Part shown: piece after piece, positions 18,124-27,621 of the stretch
How the letters are laid out: each line of letters starts with the position of its first letter
Position numbering within the stretch: position 1 is the first letter of the stretch
From: Bradyrhizobium sp. NFR13
GTDB taxonomy: Bacteria > Pseudomonadota > Alphaproteobacteria > Rhizobiales > Xanthobacteraceae
Reading direction: 5' to 3'
Assembly: GCF_900114605.1 (NCBI RefSeq)
Contig: NZ_FOTP01000003.1
Coordinates: 682,001 to 746,000, forward strand
Length of the DNA: 64,000 nucleotides
Position numbers and translations under genes: made by a program
The notes under the pieces: generated by a model
Seen by the model: the letters and a program-made list of their open reading frames with translations, nothing else
Database searches by the model: none
What the model was told of the DNA's origin: nothing

Positions 18124-18420
18124 GTGCAGGTTCTCGTTCGCGATAATAACGTCGACCAGGCTCTCAAGGCGCTGAAGAAGAAGATGCAGCGCGAGGGTAT
18201 TTTCCGCGAGATGAAGCTCCGCGGTCATTACGAGAAGCCTTCTGAGAAGAAGGCTCGCGAGAAGGCTGAAGCTGTGCGTCGCGCACGCAAGCTGGCTCGC
18301 AAGAAGCTGCAGCGCGAAGGCCTGCTGCCGATGAAGCCGAAGCCGGTGTTCGGCGCGGGTCCTGGCGCCGAGCGTGGCGGCCGTCCCGGCGCAGGCGCTG
18401 CTCCGCGCGCAGCTCGCTAA
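18124..18420 (+). CDS. rpsU: 30S ribosomal protein S21
   Basis: A small-subunit protein near the mRNA exit and anti-Shine-Dalgarno region. It has 98 residues with the family core [21 protein letters not shown] and a strongly basic second half rich in Lys/Arg helices. The Gly/Pro/Ala-rich tail after FGAGPG is longer than in enterobacteria, as usual for Rhizobiales. It starts at GTG 18124, with an AAGAGGAT ribosome-binding site just upstream. A strong terminator follows at once, so this is a single-gene transcript. Confidence 0.95.
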   Translation: MQVLVRDNNVDQALKALKKKMQREGIFREMKLRGHYEKPSEKKAREKAEAVRRARKLARKKLQREGLLPMKPKPVFGAGPGAERGGRPGAGAAPRAAR

Positions 18421-18443
18421 GCTCGCTTCATCATTCGAGTTCG

Positions 18444-18476
18444 ATAACGCGGGCCATGGCCCGCGTTATTTTTTTG
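18444..18476 (+). terminator. Rho-independent terminator of rpsU
   Basis: A perfect 26-base palindrome centred on GGGCCATGGCCC is followed by a run of seven T, beginning about 24 bases after the rpsU stop. Confidence 0.9.
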
Positions 18477-18581
18477 CGCAATTGCTTTTGCGCGAACTAT
18501 TCCCTTGGGAGCACTGGTCTCGACCGGGTGCATTTTGCCCGATGTCGCGCTACCAATAGGTCATTGGTCGCTGCGTGAGAT

Positions 18582-19250
18582 TTGCCCTGCATGGAATGTC
18601 CCGTCCGCAAGTCCTCGTCCCGCTTCGGCGCCCGCGGCCTTGCCGCGATTGCCCTTGTCGCTGCGGGCCTGTGCGGCAGCGGATGCTCGTTCAACCTGTC
18701 GTCACTGACACCGGGGTCTGACAAGGACGAACCGAAGACGACGGCCCTGGCGCCCGCGTCGCCCGCGAATTCCGGCAAGACCAATCCGCAGGATGCACAG
18801 ATCCACGCTGCACGCGCGCAGGCGCTCGCACAAGCCGGCAAGCCCGATGACGCGCTGATGGCCTTCAATCAGGCACTCGACCTCGATCCGCACAGTGCGC
18901 AGACCTTCTACCAACGCGGGCAGCTCTATCAGTCCGAGAAGAAGTATGAATTCGCCATCGCAGATTTTACGTCAGCCAACGGCCTGACGCCGCAGCAGGC
19001 CGACCCGCTGCTTGGCCGCGCGCAATGCTATCTCGCCCTCGGCAAAAACCAGGAAGCCGCAGCAGATCTCGACGAGGCTTCGCAGGTGGCTCCGGGCAAT
19101 GCGCAGGTCTGGCTCACCCGCGGCGCGACCTATGAGAAGCTTGGCGACAGGGCCAAGGCTGCGGACTCCTACAGCCGCGCTGTCGCGCTGCGCCCGAAGG
19201 ACGATGCGGCACGGAGCGGCTTGGCCCGCACGGGTGGACGCGCAGGCTAG
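18582..19250 (+). CDS. Tetratricopeptide-repeat lipoprotein or periplasmic protein
   Basis: About 222 residues. The N terminus has a basic part and a hydrophobic segment (GLAAIALVAAGLCGSGC) ending at a cysteine, consistent with a secreted lipoprotein although the lipobox is imperfect. A Thr/Pro-rich linker precedes three to four TPR units (AQALAQAGKPDDALMAFNQAL, AQTFYQRGQLYQSEKKYEFA, AQVWLTRGATYEKLGDRAKA). It is probably a protein-interaction adaptor in the envelope. An alternative start is the ATG at 18591. No operon partner is seen. Confidence 0.8.
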   Translation: MPCMECPVRKSSSRFGARGLAAIALVAAGLCGSGCSFNLSSLTPGSDKDEPKTTALAPASPANSGKTNPQDAQIHAARAQALAQAGKPDDALMAFNQALDLDPHSAQTFYQRGQLYQSEKKYEFAIADFTSANGLTPQQADPLLGRAQCYLALGKNQEAAADLDEASQVAPGNAQVWLTRGATYEKLGDRAKAADSYSRAVALRPKDDAARSGLARTGGRAG

Positions 19251-19335
19251 CTTAAAGCTGGCAGGGATCAGGGTGATAGCAATATAGCGTCGCCCTGCAT
19301 GCGTGAGAGTGATGCGCGGAGAAACCACGTTTCCC

Positions 19336-20172
19336 TTACCGCTCGAACGGGTGCGGGATCACCGAATTGAACACCGACTTCGCCGCAGACAGCACATCTT
19401 CGGCCACGTTGGTGCGCTCCGAGCGCGGTTCGCTAACGGTATTGGCCTGCAGATCCACCGGCTGCGGTGTCGGAATTTCACCAGGCGGGCGAATGCGCCG
19501 CGATTCTGAGCGCTCTGCCTGGGAAGGCGTGGGATCGAACTTCTCGACGCTCGGCGTTGCCACAACAATCGGCGGCGGCAATTGCTGTACCGATGGAGGC
19601 GCCACCGTCCGTGCAGCTTCCTGCACCCGCGGTGCTTCCGGAGCGCGCGGTGGCTCGGGCGTGCGGGCAGCTTCCTGCGCCCGCGGTTCGCTGCGGTTAA
19701 GGCGTTCAATGGCGGCACGGGCGAGATCGTTGGCGTCACGACGTTCATCAGCGCTGGCATTTGCCGCCGGCGCCGTACCCACGGTGGCAAGGACGGGCGC
19801 AGGAGTGGCCGGAGCCGGCGCTGGCTTGGCGGCAGCCTTCTCGCGCGGTGCCGGCTGATGGCGGCGCGTCTCAGGAGCGCTGGCGGTCTCGGGCTTTTCG
19901 CCGCTGGCCTTATCGACCACCGGCTTGTCGCCGGCCTTGGCCGGGGCCGGTTCGGGCAGATTGGCGAGGTCGGCAGAATTTTCGGCAGGTTTGGCCGTCG
20001 CCGCCTTGGTATCAGGCTTCGGCTCCGCGGACGTTGATGCGACAGCTGTAGCAGGCCGATCCGGGTTCGCCTTCGGGATGATGTAGTGATTGACGATATA
20101 AGCACCCACGATCGTCGCCAGGATCGATGGCAAGATATCGATGGTGAACTTCGAGAGATATTTCTGCAGCAT
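19336..20172 (-). CDS. Membrane-anchored proline/alanine-rich protein of unknown function
   Basis: About 278 residues. It has an N-terminal amphipathic stretch and one membrane helix (ILPSILATIVGAYIVNHYII), then a long low-complexity region rich in Pro, Ala, Glu and Lys without a recognised domain. It ends with ERTNVAEDVLSAAKSVFNSVIPHPFER. The pattern suggests an inner-membrane anchor with a flexible periplasmic arm. The frame extends to 20232, but the ATG at 20172 begins the plausible protein. I do not assign a function. Confidence 0.65.
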   Translation of the reverse strand: MLQKYLSKFTIDILPSILATIVGAYIVNHYIIPKANPDRPATAVASTSAEPKPDTKAATAKPAENSADLANLPEPAPAKAGDKPVVDKASGEKPETASAPETRRHQPAPREKAAAKPAPAPATPAPVLATVGTAPAANASADERRDANDLARAAIERLNRSEPRAQEAARTPEPPRAPEAPRVQEAARTVAPPSVQQLPPPIVVATPSVEKFDPTPSQAERSESRRIRPPGEIPTPQPVDLQANTVSEPRSERTNVAEDVLSAAKSVFNSVIPHPFER

Positions 20173-20338
20173 AGACCGGCCTCTTCCCCAAGCTGCTTCA
20201 TGCTGGGAATTTGAGGCTGATTCAGGGATCAATCGCGACGGATCGAAGGCAAAGTTCCCGTCCGTCGCATTGAATTGTTTCAGGTGGTCCTAAGCAGACT
20301 AAGCACAACGAACCGGCAGCCGCTCTATGCAGATAAGG

Positions 20339-20650
20339 TTAAGCTTTCTTAACCTCGACCTCGAGGAACACGATTTCCTTGTCGGTTTCATTCAGAACGT
20401 CATGCTCGACGCCGGCCTTGCGGAAATAGGATTTGCCAGTCGTGATCGGCGCCTGCGAACGGGTGCCGTCCGGCGCAACGATGGTCATCACGCTCGTGGT
20501 GATCGGCACGATCACATAGTCCATCCCATGGGTGTGGCGACCAGTCGCCGCGCCAGGCGCGAGCCGCCACTCGGTCACGCGAACTTCGGGCGTGTCCTGC
20601 TGAACGTCGGACTGGGCAGCGAGCATCGTCTCATTCTCCAAAGTGGTCAC
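20339..20650 (-). CDS. Cupin-domain protein
   Basis: A 103-residue single-domain cupin. The motif TGRHTHGMDYVIVP supplies the first metal-binding histidine cluster and KAGVEHDVLNETD the second, in a double-stranded beta-helix fold. It probably binds a small ligand or metal. Its start overlaps the stop of the upstream chaA-like gene by four bases, so the two are co-translated. The substrate is unknown. Confidence 0.85.
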   Translation of the reverse strand: MTTLENETMLAAQSDVQQDTPEVRVTEWRLAPGAATGRHTHGMDYVIVPITTSVMTIVAPDGTRSQAPITTGKSYFRKAGVEHDVLNETDKEIVFLEVEVKKA

Positions 20651-21747
20651 GGCACAAAGACCATGAAGATGAATACCGCAAACACCACCAAATGGACCAG
20701 CCCGAACAGGATGTTTGTGCGCCCGGTGCCAAAGGTCAGCATGCTCAGCACGAAGGTCATCACCAACAGCACCATTTTCTGCGCACTGAGACCGAGCACC
20801 AGTTCCTTGTTTAACGCATAGGCCGCCACCGCAACCGCAGGTATCGTCAATCCGATGGTGGCGAGCGATGAACCGAGTGCGAGGTTGATGCTCTTCTGCA
20901 GATCATTGCCGCGCGCGGCCGAAATCGCGGCAACGCTTTCAGGCAGCAGGATCAGCAACGCCACGAGGATGCCGGCAAAGGCTTCCGGCGCGCCGACCCG
21001 TTCGATGCCGGCATCCACCACCAGCGAGAATTTCTTCGACAGCAGCACCACCGCCAGCAACGAGACCAGCAGCAAAACGGCGCTGACGGCCAGAAGACGA
21101 TTGGAAACATGCCCGCCCCCGTCGCCTTCACCATTCATGTCGGCGACGAAGTAATCCTGATGCCGGATGGTCTGGGTGTAGAGAAACACCGCATAGAGCA
21201 TGATGGTGACGACGCTGACAAAAGCGAGCTGTGCGTTCGAGTAGAAAGGCCCGGGGGTGGTCAGGGTGTAATTCGGCAGGATCAGCGTGATCGTCGCCAT
21301 CACAATCAGCACGCTGAGATAGATATTCGATCCGGTGATCTGGAAATCCTGCTCGCGGTAACGCAAGCCCCCGACCAGGATGCAGATGCCGATCAACCCG
21401 TTGCAAACGATCATCACCACGGCGAAGACCGTGTCGCGCGCCAGCGTCGGGACGGACTTATCGCCAAGCATGATGGTGGCGATCAGCGCCACCTCGATGA
21501 TGGTCACGGCCAGCGTCAGCAACAGCGTACCGAACGGTTCGCCGATCTTGTGTGCGATGACTTCGGCATGATGCACGGCGGCGAACACCGTGCCGAACAG
21601 GATGACCAGCAGAACAGCCGCGAACCCGATGCCGGCAGGTGTCTCCGTGAAGCCGATCCCGAGCGAAGGAATCGACGTCGCGATAAAAAGCAGAACGGCC
21701 AGTGTGGGGAAGATCCAGGACGATCTGGGCATGGGATGAGCTGACAT
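20647..21747 (-). CDS. chaA: Ca2+/cation:proton antiporter, ChaA family
   Basis: An inner-membrane exchanger of about 366 residues with about 11 helices. The two internally repeated alpha motifs are visible: TIIEVALIATIMLGD in the first half and LLPESVAAISAARGNDLQKSINLALGSSLATIGLTIP in the second, carrying the acidic residues that bind cations. ATG 21747 gives the ChaA length; the frame extends 45 bases upstream. It is followed in operon by the cupin protein. Preference among Ca2+, Na+ and K+ cannot be told from sequence. Confidence 0.9.
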   Translation of the reverse strand: MSAHPMPRSSWIFPTLAVLLFIATSIPSLGIGFTETPAGIGFAAVLLVILFGTVFAAVHHAEVIAHKIGEPFGTLLLTLAVTIIEVALIATIMLGDKSVPTLARDTVFAVVMIVCNGLIGICILVGGLRYREQDFQITGSNIYLSVLIVMATITLILPNYTLTTPGPFYSNAQLAFVSVVTIMLYAVFLYTQTIRHQDYFVADMNGEGDGGGHVSNRLLAVSAVLLLVSLLAVVLLSKKFSLVVDAGIERVGAPEAFAGILVALLILLPESVAAISAARGNDLQKSINLALGSSLATIGLTIPAVAVAAYALNKELVLGLSAQKMVLLVMTFVLSMLTFGTGRTNILFGLVHLVVFAVFIFMVFVP

Positions 21748-21919
21748 CAAGCAAGTGTCCCGATTGAAAACAGCTTCGGCAGCAAGCGACACGCTACTAT
21801 TGCAGATTCACATGACCGATTGCGCGGCAGCGTCATGCCGTCTCGCCAAACGGCGTATGATGCGTATAGTTGCGTATCACCTAAAGGTGAGTTTGCAAGA
21901 AACCGGGAGAGGAAGCGAG

Positions 21920-22312
21920 ATGTTTTCACATGTCATGATCGGGACCAACGATCTCGAAGCCGCGAAGTCGTTTTATGACAAGCTGCTCGGCACGCTCGGT
22001 GTCGCGCCCGGCGCGGTCGATCGTCACAGGATTTTCTGGCGGACCAAGACCGGTACGTTCTCGGTGTCGAAGCCGATCAATGGCGAGCCTGCCACGCCAG
22101 CCAATGGCGGCACTATCGGCTTTATCGCCAATTCGCAGGAAGAGGCGGATGCCTGGCACGCCACCGGTATCGCCAACGGCGCCACCACCTGCGAAGAGCC
22201 GCCGGGCATCCGCGAAGGCGGTGTGAAGCTCTATCTGGCCTATCTCCGCGACCCGGACGGCAACAAGCTCTGTGCGCTGTATCGCCTGCCGAAAGAAGCC
22301 GCCGCGAGCTGA
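21920..22312 (+). CDS. VOC-superfamily (glyoxalase/dioxygenase-like) protein
   Basis: A 130-residue protein with paired beta-alpha-beta-beta-beta modules: FSHVMIGTNDLEAAKSFYDKLLG at the N terminus and VKLYLAYLRDPDGNKLCALYR at the C terminus. Histidine and acidic residues are placed for metal binding. The reaction is unknown; members include glyoxalases, dioxygenases and resistance proteins. ATG 21920 has a purine-rich GAGAGGAAG upstream; the frame is open 165 bases further without family similarity. It ends at a shared terminator with the convergent pnt operon. Confidence 0.85.
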   Translation: MFSHVMIGTNDLEAAKSFYDKLLGTLGVAPGAVDRHRIFWRTKTGTFSVSKPINGEPATPANGGTIGFIANSQEEADAWHATGIANGATTCEEPPGIREGGVKLYLAYLRDPDGNKLCALYRLPKEAAAS

Positions 22313-22324
22313 TTTTCCAAACAA

Positions 22325-22354
22325 AAAACGCCCGGCTTTTGGCCGGGCGTTTTA
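22325..22354. terminator. Bidirectional terminator between the VOC gene and pntB
   Basis: AAAACGCCCGGC and GCCGGGCGTTTT form a long stem around a short loop. A run of A on the left and T on the right let it act in both directions. It separates two convergent genes. Confidence 0.9.
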
Positions 22355-22374
22355 ATCTAGTCCGTCAGAACGAC

Positions 22375-23778
22375 TTACATCGCCTTGACGATGTTCTCCG
22401 TCACCTTCTTCGCGTCACCGAGCAGCATCATGGTGTTGTCGCGATAGAACAGCGGATTGTCGATGCCGGCATAGCCGGAGGCCAGCGAGCGCTTGATGAA
22501 CATCACAGTGCCGGCCTTCCAGACCTGCAGCACGGGCATGCCGTAGATCGGCGAGGTCTTGTCCTCTTCCGCCGCCGGATTGGTGACGTCATTGGCGCCG
22601 ATCACGAAGGCGATGTCGGCCTGCGCGAATTCCGAATTGATGTCCTCGAGCTCGAACACCTCGTCGTAAGGCACATTGGCTTCGGCCAGCAGCACGTTCA
22701 TGTGGCCGGGCATGCGGCCCGCCACCGGGTGAATAGCATATTTCACCTCGACGCCTTCCTTCTTCAGCGTATCGGCCATTTCGCGTAGCGCGTGCTGCGC
22801 CTGCGCCACCGCCATGCCATAGCCGGGCACGATGATGACCTTCTGCGCGTTCTTCATGATGAAGGCCGCATCGTCAGCCGAGCCGAGCTTGGCCGGCTTC
22901 TGCTCGCCCGAACCACCACCCGCGGCAGCGGTCTCGCCGCCGAAACCGCCGAGAATGACCGAGATGAACGAACGATTCATCGCGTGGCACATGATGTAGG
23001 ACAGGATCGCACCCGACGAGCCGACCAGAGCGCCGGTGATGATCAGCGCCGAATTGCCCAGCGTGAAGCCGATGCCTGCGGCGGCCCAGCCCGAATAGGA
23101 GTTCAGCATCGAAATCACGACCGGCATGTCGGCGCCGCCGATCGGAATGATCAGCAGCGCGCCGAGCACCAGCGCGATGACGGTGATGACCCAGAAATCG
23201 ACCGCCGAGCCGGACTTCACCAGACCGTAGATGAAGAACACCAGCGCGAGGCCGAGCACGATATTGATGATGTGCCGCGCCGGCAGGATGATCGGCGCAC
23301 CACTCATGCGGCCCGAGAGCTTGGCGAAGGCGATCACCGAGCCGGTGAAAGTCAGCGCGCCGATGGCGACGCCGAGCGACATTTCGACGAGGCTGGCCGA
23401 GACGATCTTGTTGGTGGCGGGATCGAGAATACCGAAGGCTTCCGGCGCATAGAACGCACCTGCGGCGACCAGCACCGCGGCCATGCCGACCAGCGAGTGG
23501 AAGGCAGCAACCAGTTCGGGCATCGAGGTCATCGGCACGCGCTTGGCAATAACAGCGCCGATACCGCCGCCGATGGCGATACCAAGGATCACGAGGATCC
23601 AGCCCAGCGCATCGGCCGGCGGATGCGCTGCCAGCGTCGTGCCCACGGCGATGGCCATGCCGATCATGCCGAAGAAGTTGCCCTGGCGGCTCGAAGCCGG
23701 GCTCGACAGGCCGCGCAGCGACATGATGAAGAGCACGCCGGCGACCAGATAAAGAAGTGCAGACAGATTGGCGTTCAT
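22375..23778 (-). CDS. pntB: NAD(P) transhydrogenase subunit beta
   Basis: Membrane and NADP(H)-binding subunit of the proton-translocating transhydrogenase, 467 residues. The N-terminal two thirds are eight or nine helices forming the proton path; the C-terminal domain III begins near VIIVPGYGMAVAQAQHALREM, the NADP(H)-binding motif. It couples proton flow to hydride transfer from NADH to NADP+, supplying NADPH. It is the last gene of pntA1-pntA2-pntB. Confidence 0.97.
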   Translation of the reverse strand: MNANLSALLYLVAGVLFIMSLRGLSSPASSRQGNFFGMIGMAIAVGTTLAAHPPADALGWILVILGIAIGGGIGAVIAKRVPMTSMPELVAAFHSLVGMAAVLVAAGAFYAPEAFGILDPATNKIVSASLVEMSLGVAIGALTFTGSVIAFAKLSGRMSGAPIILPARHIINIVLGLALVFFIYGLVKSGSAVDFWVITVIALVLGALLIIPIGGADMPVVISMLNSYSGWAAAGIGFTLGNSALIITGALVGSSGAILSYIMCHAMNRSFISVILGGFGGETAAAGGGSGEQKPAKLGSADDAAFIMKNAQKVIIVPGYGMAVAQAQHALREMADTLKKEGVEVKYAIHPVAGRMPGHMNVLLAEANVPYDEVFELEDINSEFAQADIAFVIGANDVTNPAAEEDKTSPIYGMPVLQVWKAGTVMFIKRSLASGYAGIDNPLFYRDNTMMLLGDAKKVTENIVKAM

Positions 23779-23820
23779 CTCAGGCCCCCATCACATTCGT
23801 CACCTTGAGGTGCACGCCGT

Positions 23821-24135
23821 TCACTTTGATTTCTTCTTGTACATTGCGAGCATTCGCTGGGTGACCAGGAAGCCGCCGAAGATATTCACGCAGGCGAAGA
23901 TCAGTGCCACGAAGCCGAAGCCACGGGCGAGCACGCCGCCGCTGCCGGCCAGCTTGACGCCGACTGCCAGGAGCGCGCCGACCACGATCACCGACGAGAT
24001 CGCGTTGGTCACCGACATCAGCGGCGTATGCAGCGCGGGGGTCACCGACCACACCACGAAATAGCCGACGAACACGGCAAGCACGAAGATCGAGAGCTGA
24101 AAGACGAACGGGCTGACCAGTGAAGCATGATCCAT
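23821..24135 (-). CDS. pntA2: NAD(P) transhydrogenase subunit alpha, part 2 (membrane segment)
   Basis: A 104-residue hydrophobic protein with three or four helices, matching the membrane part that is fused to the NAD-binding domain in E. coli PntA. The split into two polypeptides is standard in alphaproteobacteria. It lies 11 bases after pntA1 and 42 bases before pntB. Confidence 0.95.
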   Translation of the reverse strand: MDHASLVSPFVFQLSIFVLAVFVGYFVVWSVTPALHTPLMSVTNAISSVIVVGALLAVGVKLAGSGGVLARGFGFVALIFACVNIFGGFLVTQRMLAMYKKKSK

Positions 24136-24146
24136 GGCAGCGCTCC

Positions 24147-25277
24147 TTAAGCGGTCTTCGGCTGGAAATTCGGATGGATGACGGCGCCGTCTTTTGTCAG
24201 CGCGGTGGCTTTGACCAGTTCGTCGTCCCAGTTCACGGCGAGCGACTTGGTCTCTTTGTTCACCAGCGTCTCGATGAACGAGAACAGATTGCGCGCATAG
24301 AGGCTCGACGCCGAGGCGGCGACGCGGCCTGCGACATTGGTGAAGCCGACGATCTTGATGCCGTTCACGTCAGCAACATCGCCTGGCTTGGCGCCCTCGA
24401 CATTGCCGCCGCGTTCGACGGCGAGATCGACCAGCACCGAACCCGGCTTCATCGACGCCACCATCTCGGCGGTGACGAGGCGCGGCGCGGGCCGGCCCGG
24501 GATCAGCGCGGTGGTAATGATGATGTCCTGCTTCTTGATGTGTTCGGCAGTGAGCGCAGCCTGCTTGGCCTGGTATTCCTTGGACATTTCCTTGGCATAG
24601 CCGCCAGCGGTTTGTGCGTTCTTGAATTCCTCGTCTTCCACCGCAAGGAATTTCGCGCCGAGGCTCTCGACCTGCTCTTTCGTCGCAGGGCGCACGTCCG
24701 TCGCGGTGACCACGGCGCCCAGGCGGCGCGCGGTGGCGATTGCCTGCAGACCGGCGACGCCGACGCCCATCACGAACACTTTGGCCGCCGGGATCGTGCC
24801 AGCCGCCGTCATCATCATCGGGAAGGCGCGACCGAAATATTCGGCAGCCTCGATCACCGCGCGGTAGCCGGCGAGATTGGCCTGCGACGACAGCACGTCC
24901 ATCACCTGCGCGCGGGTGATGCGCGGCATCAACTCCATCGCAAAGGCCGACACACCGGCATCGGCCATGGCCTTCAGCGCGGCGTCGTTGCCATAGGGGT
25001 CCATGATCGCGATCACCAGCGCACCGCGCTTGTAGCCAGCGAGTTCGGACGCCTCGGGGCGCTTTACCTTGATGACGATGTCGGCGTCCTTCACCGCATC
25101 GGCGCTGATTGTGGCGCCGACAGCAGTGAATTCCTGGTCCGGCAGGCCGGACTTGATACCCGCTCCCGGCTCAATCGCCACATCGACGCCGAGCGCCTTG
25201 AACTTCTTCACCGTGTCGGGCGAGATCGCCACGCGCGGTTCAGACGGATCGATTTCCTTGGCAACGGCAATCTTCAT
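24147..25277 (-). CDS. pntA1: NAD(P) transhydrogenase subunit alpha, part 1 (NAD-binding)
   Basis: A soluble 376-residue domain I of transhydrogenase that binds NAD(H). It starts [25 protein letters not shown], which is shared with alanine dehydrogenase, and carries the Rossmann glycine motif [18 protein letters not shown] near the middle. ATG 25277 is the family start; the frame is open 36 bases further. It is the first gene of the pnt operon, with a cytochrome oxidase subunit gene just upstream on the same strand. Confidence 0.95.
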   Translation of the reverse strand: MKIAVAKEIDPSEPRVAISPDTVKKFKALGVDVAIEPGAGIKSGLPDQEFTAVGATISADAVKDADIVIKVKRPEASELAGYKRGALVIAIMDPYGNDAALKAMADAGVSAFAMELMPRITRAQVMDVLSSQANLAGYRAVIEAAEYFGRAFPMMMTAAGTIPAAKVFVMGVGVAGLQAIATARRLGAVVTATDVRPATKEQVESLGAKFLAVEDEEFKNAQTAGGYAKEMSKEYQAKQAALTAEHIKKQDIIITTALIPGRPAPRLVTAEMVASMKPGSVLVDLAVERGGNVEGAKPGDVADVNGIKIVGFTNVAGRVAASASSLYARNLFSFIETLVNKETKSLAVNWDDELVKATALTKDGAVIHPNFQPKTA

Positions 25278-25359
25278 GGGGCCTCCGGCGGCGCATGGCC
25301 CGCGCGTGAGCAAACAGGACAGGACGCCACCCGAACCGGGCGGCGCAATCGGCGATAGA

Positions 25360-25512
25360 TCAGGTGAGGAAGATGCCCATCAGGGCCACGATAGCGACGA
25401 CGCCGATGGTGCCCCACTTCACCAACATAAGAAAACCCTCATAGGTCTGCTCATGCGCCGGATAGTCATTGCCATCGGCCGTGGTGTAAGCGACTTCGCT
25501 GTGATCGGACAT
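25360..25512 (-). CDS. aa3-type cytochrome c oxidase subunit IV (small)
   Basis: A 50-residue single-helix inner-membrane protein (YEGFLMLVKWGTIGVVAIVALMGIFLT) after a short polar N terminus with DYPAHEQTYEGF. This matches the bacterial aa3 oxidase subunit IV family seen in Paracoccus and Rhizobiales. ATG 25512 begins the family part; the upstream extension to 25596 is not conserved-looking. The main oxidase genes are not in this window. It lies upstream of, and co-oriented with, pnt, and may share its transcript. Confidence 0.85.
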   Translation of the reverse strand: MSDHSEVAYTTADGNDYPAHEQTYEGFLMLVKWGTIGVVAIVALMGIFLT

Positions 25513-25685
25513 CAGGGTCTCCCGCCTCGTACTTTCGTATGTTGCCACGGAATTAGCGCAATTGAATAGGGAGAGCAACGGTTCGTGGCATACCACGGCG
25601 GGTTTTGCATACCGCAGTGCATCAGGCCGGTGGATGACTGCATCTGCCTAATTTTTCGCCCTATCGAATTGAAGCGAGAGGCCGC

Positions 25686-27596
25686 CTACCCCAACGCCTC
25701 CAGCTCATCGATCATCCCGGCGATGACTGACAACCCGCCATCCCAGAAAGTCGGATCCTTGGCGTCGAGACCAAAGGGCTTCAACAGTTCGGAATAGTGC
25801 TTGGTGCCACCGGCGGCGAGCATCGCGAGGTAGCGCTCGGCAAAACCTTCCTGCGCGTTCTCGTAGACCGCATAGAGCGAGTTCACGAGGCAATCGCCGA
25901 AAGCATAGGCATAGACGTAGAACGGCGAATGGATGAAGTGCGGGATATACATCCAGAAGTTTTCGTAACCCGGCTTGATCTCGATCGCGGGCCCCAGGCT
26001 TTCGGTCTGCACGCTGAGCCAAAGTTCGCCGAGTCGCTGTGCGGTGAGCTCGCCGTGGCGGCGCTCGGTGTGAACAGCGCGCTCGAATGAATAGAACGCG
26101 ATCTGCCGCACCACGGTGTTGATCATGTCCTCGACCTTGCCCGCGAGCAATGCCTGACGCTGCTTGACGCTCCTGGTCTGCGACAACAACCGCTTGAAGG
26201 TCAGCATTTCACCGAACACGCTGGCGGTTTCGGCCAGCGTCAGCGGTGTCGGCGCCATCAGCGCGCCGTTGCGGGCAGCAAGCACCTGATGCACGCCATG
26301 ACCGAGTTCGTGGGCGAGCGTCATCACGTCGCGCGGCTTGCCCTGATAGTTCATCAGCACATAGGGATGCGCCGAGGGCGTCGTCGGATGCGAGAAGGCA
26401 CCGGGCGCCTTGCCTGGCCGCACCGGCGCATCGATCCAGCGATCGGTGAAGAAGCGCTTGGCGATATTGGCCATGTCGGGTGAGAACGCGCCATAGGCTG
26501 ATAGCACCATGTCCTGCGCGTCCGACCACGGAATCGTACCGGTCGGTGCGAATGGCAGCGGCGCGTTGCGGTCCCAATGGGCGAGCTTCTTCTTGCCGAA
26601 CCAGCGCGCCTTCAATTGATAATAGCGATGCGACAGCCGCGGATAGGCCGCACGCACAGACGCGACCAGCGCATCGACGACTTCGCGCTCGACGCGGTTG
26701 TTGAGATGACGGGAATCCGCAATGTCCTGGAAACCGCGCCAGCGATCGGAGATTTCCTTGTCCTTGGCCAGCGTATTGGTGATCAGCGCGAAGGTGCGTT
26801 CATTGGCCTTGAAGGTTTTCGCCAGCGCCTGCCCGGCCGCCTTGCGCTTGGCCGGCGCGCGGTCCTGCAGCATGGTCAACGTTGGCTCGATCGCCAGCTC
26901 CTTGCCGCCGAGCTTGAAGCGAAGCCCCGCGATGGTCTGATCAAACAGGCGGTTGAAGGCGCCATAACCGGTCTGGGACTTCTCGTGAAACAGCTGCTCG
27001 ACGCGGTCTTCGAGCTGATAGGGCTTGTCCTTGCGGCTGTCTTCGATCCACGGCCGGTAGTGGCCAAGCTCGGGCGTCTGCATCGCCTGTTCGATCACGG
27101 CGTCATCGATGCGGTTAAGTTCGAGACTGAAGAACAAGAGATGCACCGAGGCCGCGGTGATGCGCTCGGAGACGTCGCCATAGAATTTCGAAATCGCGGG
27201 ATCGACGCTATCGCCGGCATGAATGAGGCCGGCATAGGAGCCGAGCCGGCCGGCGAGATCGTCGATCGCCTCATAACGGCGAACAGCGCCCGCGAGCCAC
27301 ACACCACCGCCGGGCTTGGCCGTCTCTTCCGCGAGCTTGCCCTTGTAATCGGCTTCGAATGCCGCGCATTCGGCGTCAATCTTGTCGAGATCCCCGGCAA
27401 TCTCCGGCGCGTCGATCGCCGTGTAGAGATCCGCAAGATTCCATTCCGGCAGCTTGCCCCCCGGCGATTTGGCCGATGATTTCGACGCCAGCTTGCTCAC
27501 CGCTTTTTTGGCCGGAGCGGATTTGCGCGAAACAGTTTTGCGAGAAGCGGTCTTTCGAGCAGGCTTGGCAGTCCGGGCAGTCGCAGATTTCGTCAT
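25686..27596 (-). CDS. pepF: M3 family oligoendopeptidase (PepF-like)
   Basis: A cytosolic zinc peptidase of about 636 residues that degrades short peptides. The zinc motif HELGH occurs in LAHELGHGVHQVL near residue 428, with the third ligand expected in LAETASVFGEML about 25 residues on. The fold follows the oligoendopeptidase F clade of M3. Odd feature: the first 45 or so residues are a Lys/Arg/Ser/Ala-rich tail (repeats of ARK, SRK and AKK) resembling a histone-H1-like basic tail, after which the family sequence begins at LPEWNLADLY. The tail is in frame and open, so either it is real or the true start lies downstream. Confidence 0.9.
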   Translation of the reverse strand: MTKSATARTAKPARKTASRKTVSRKSAPAKKAVSKLASKSSAKSPGGKLPEWNLADLYTAIDAPEIAGDLDKIDAECAAFEADYKGKLAEETAKPGGGVWLAGAVRRYEAIDDLAGRLGSYAGLIHAGDSVDPAISKFYGDVSERITAASVHLLFFSLELNRIDDAVIEQAMQTPELGHYRPWIEDSRKDKPYQLEDRVEQLFHEKSQTGYGAFNRLFDQTIAGLRFKLGGKELAIEPTLTMLQDRAPAKRKAAGQALAKTFKANERTFALITNTLAKDKEISDRWRGFQDIADSRHLNNRVEREVVDALVASVRAAYPRLSHRYYQLKARWFGKKKLAHWDRNAPLPFAPTGTIPWSDAQDMVLSAYGAFSPDMANIAKRFFTDRWIDAPVRPGKAPGAFSHPTTPSAHPYVLMNYQGKPRDVMTLAHELGHGVHQVLAARNGALMAPTPLTLAETASVFGEMLTFKRLLSQTRSVKQRQALLAGKVEDMINTVVRQIAFYSFERAVHTERRHGELTAQRLGELWLSVQTESLGPAIEIKPGYENFWMYIPHFIHSPFYVYAYAFGDCLVNSLYAVYENAQEGFAERYLAMLAAGGTKHYSELLKPFGLDAKDPTFWDGGLSVIAGMIDELEALG

Positions 27597-27621
27597 GAAT
27601 ACTTTCGGTTGGATGCAGCCG

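Noticed and set aside
22792-23808. 338-residue plus-strand open frame opposite pntB
   Set aside because: Antisense shadow with extreme Arg/Asp/His content.
24120-25358. 412-residue plus-strand open frame opposite pntA1
   Set aside because: Antisense shadow of a well-recognised transhydrogenase subunit; composition is His/Arg-rich without any domain.
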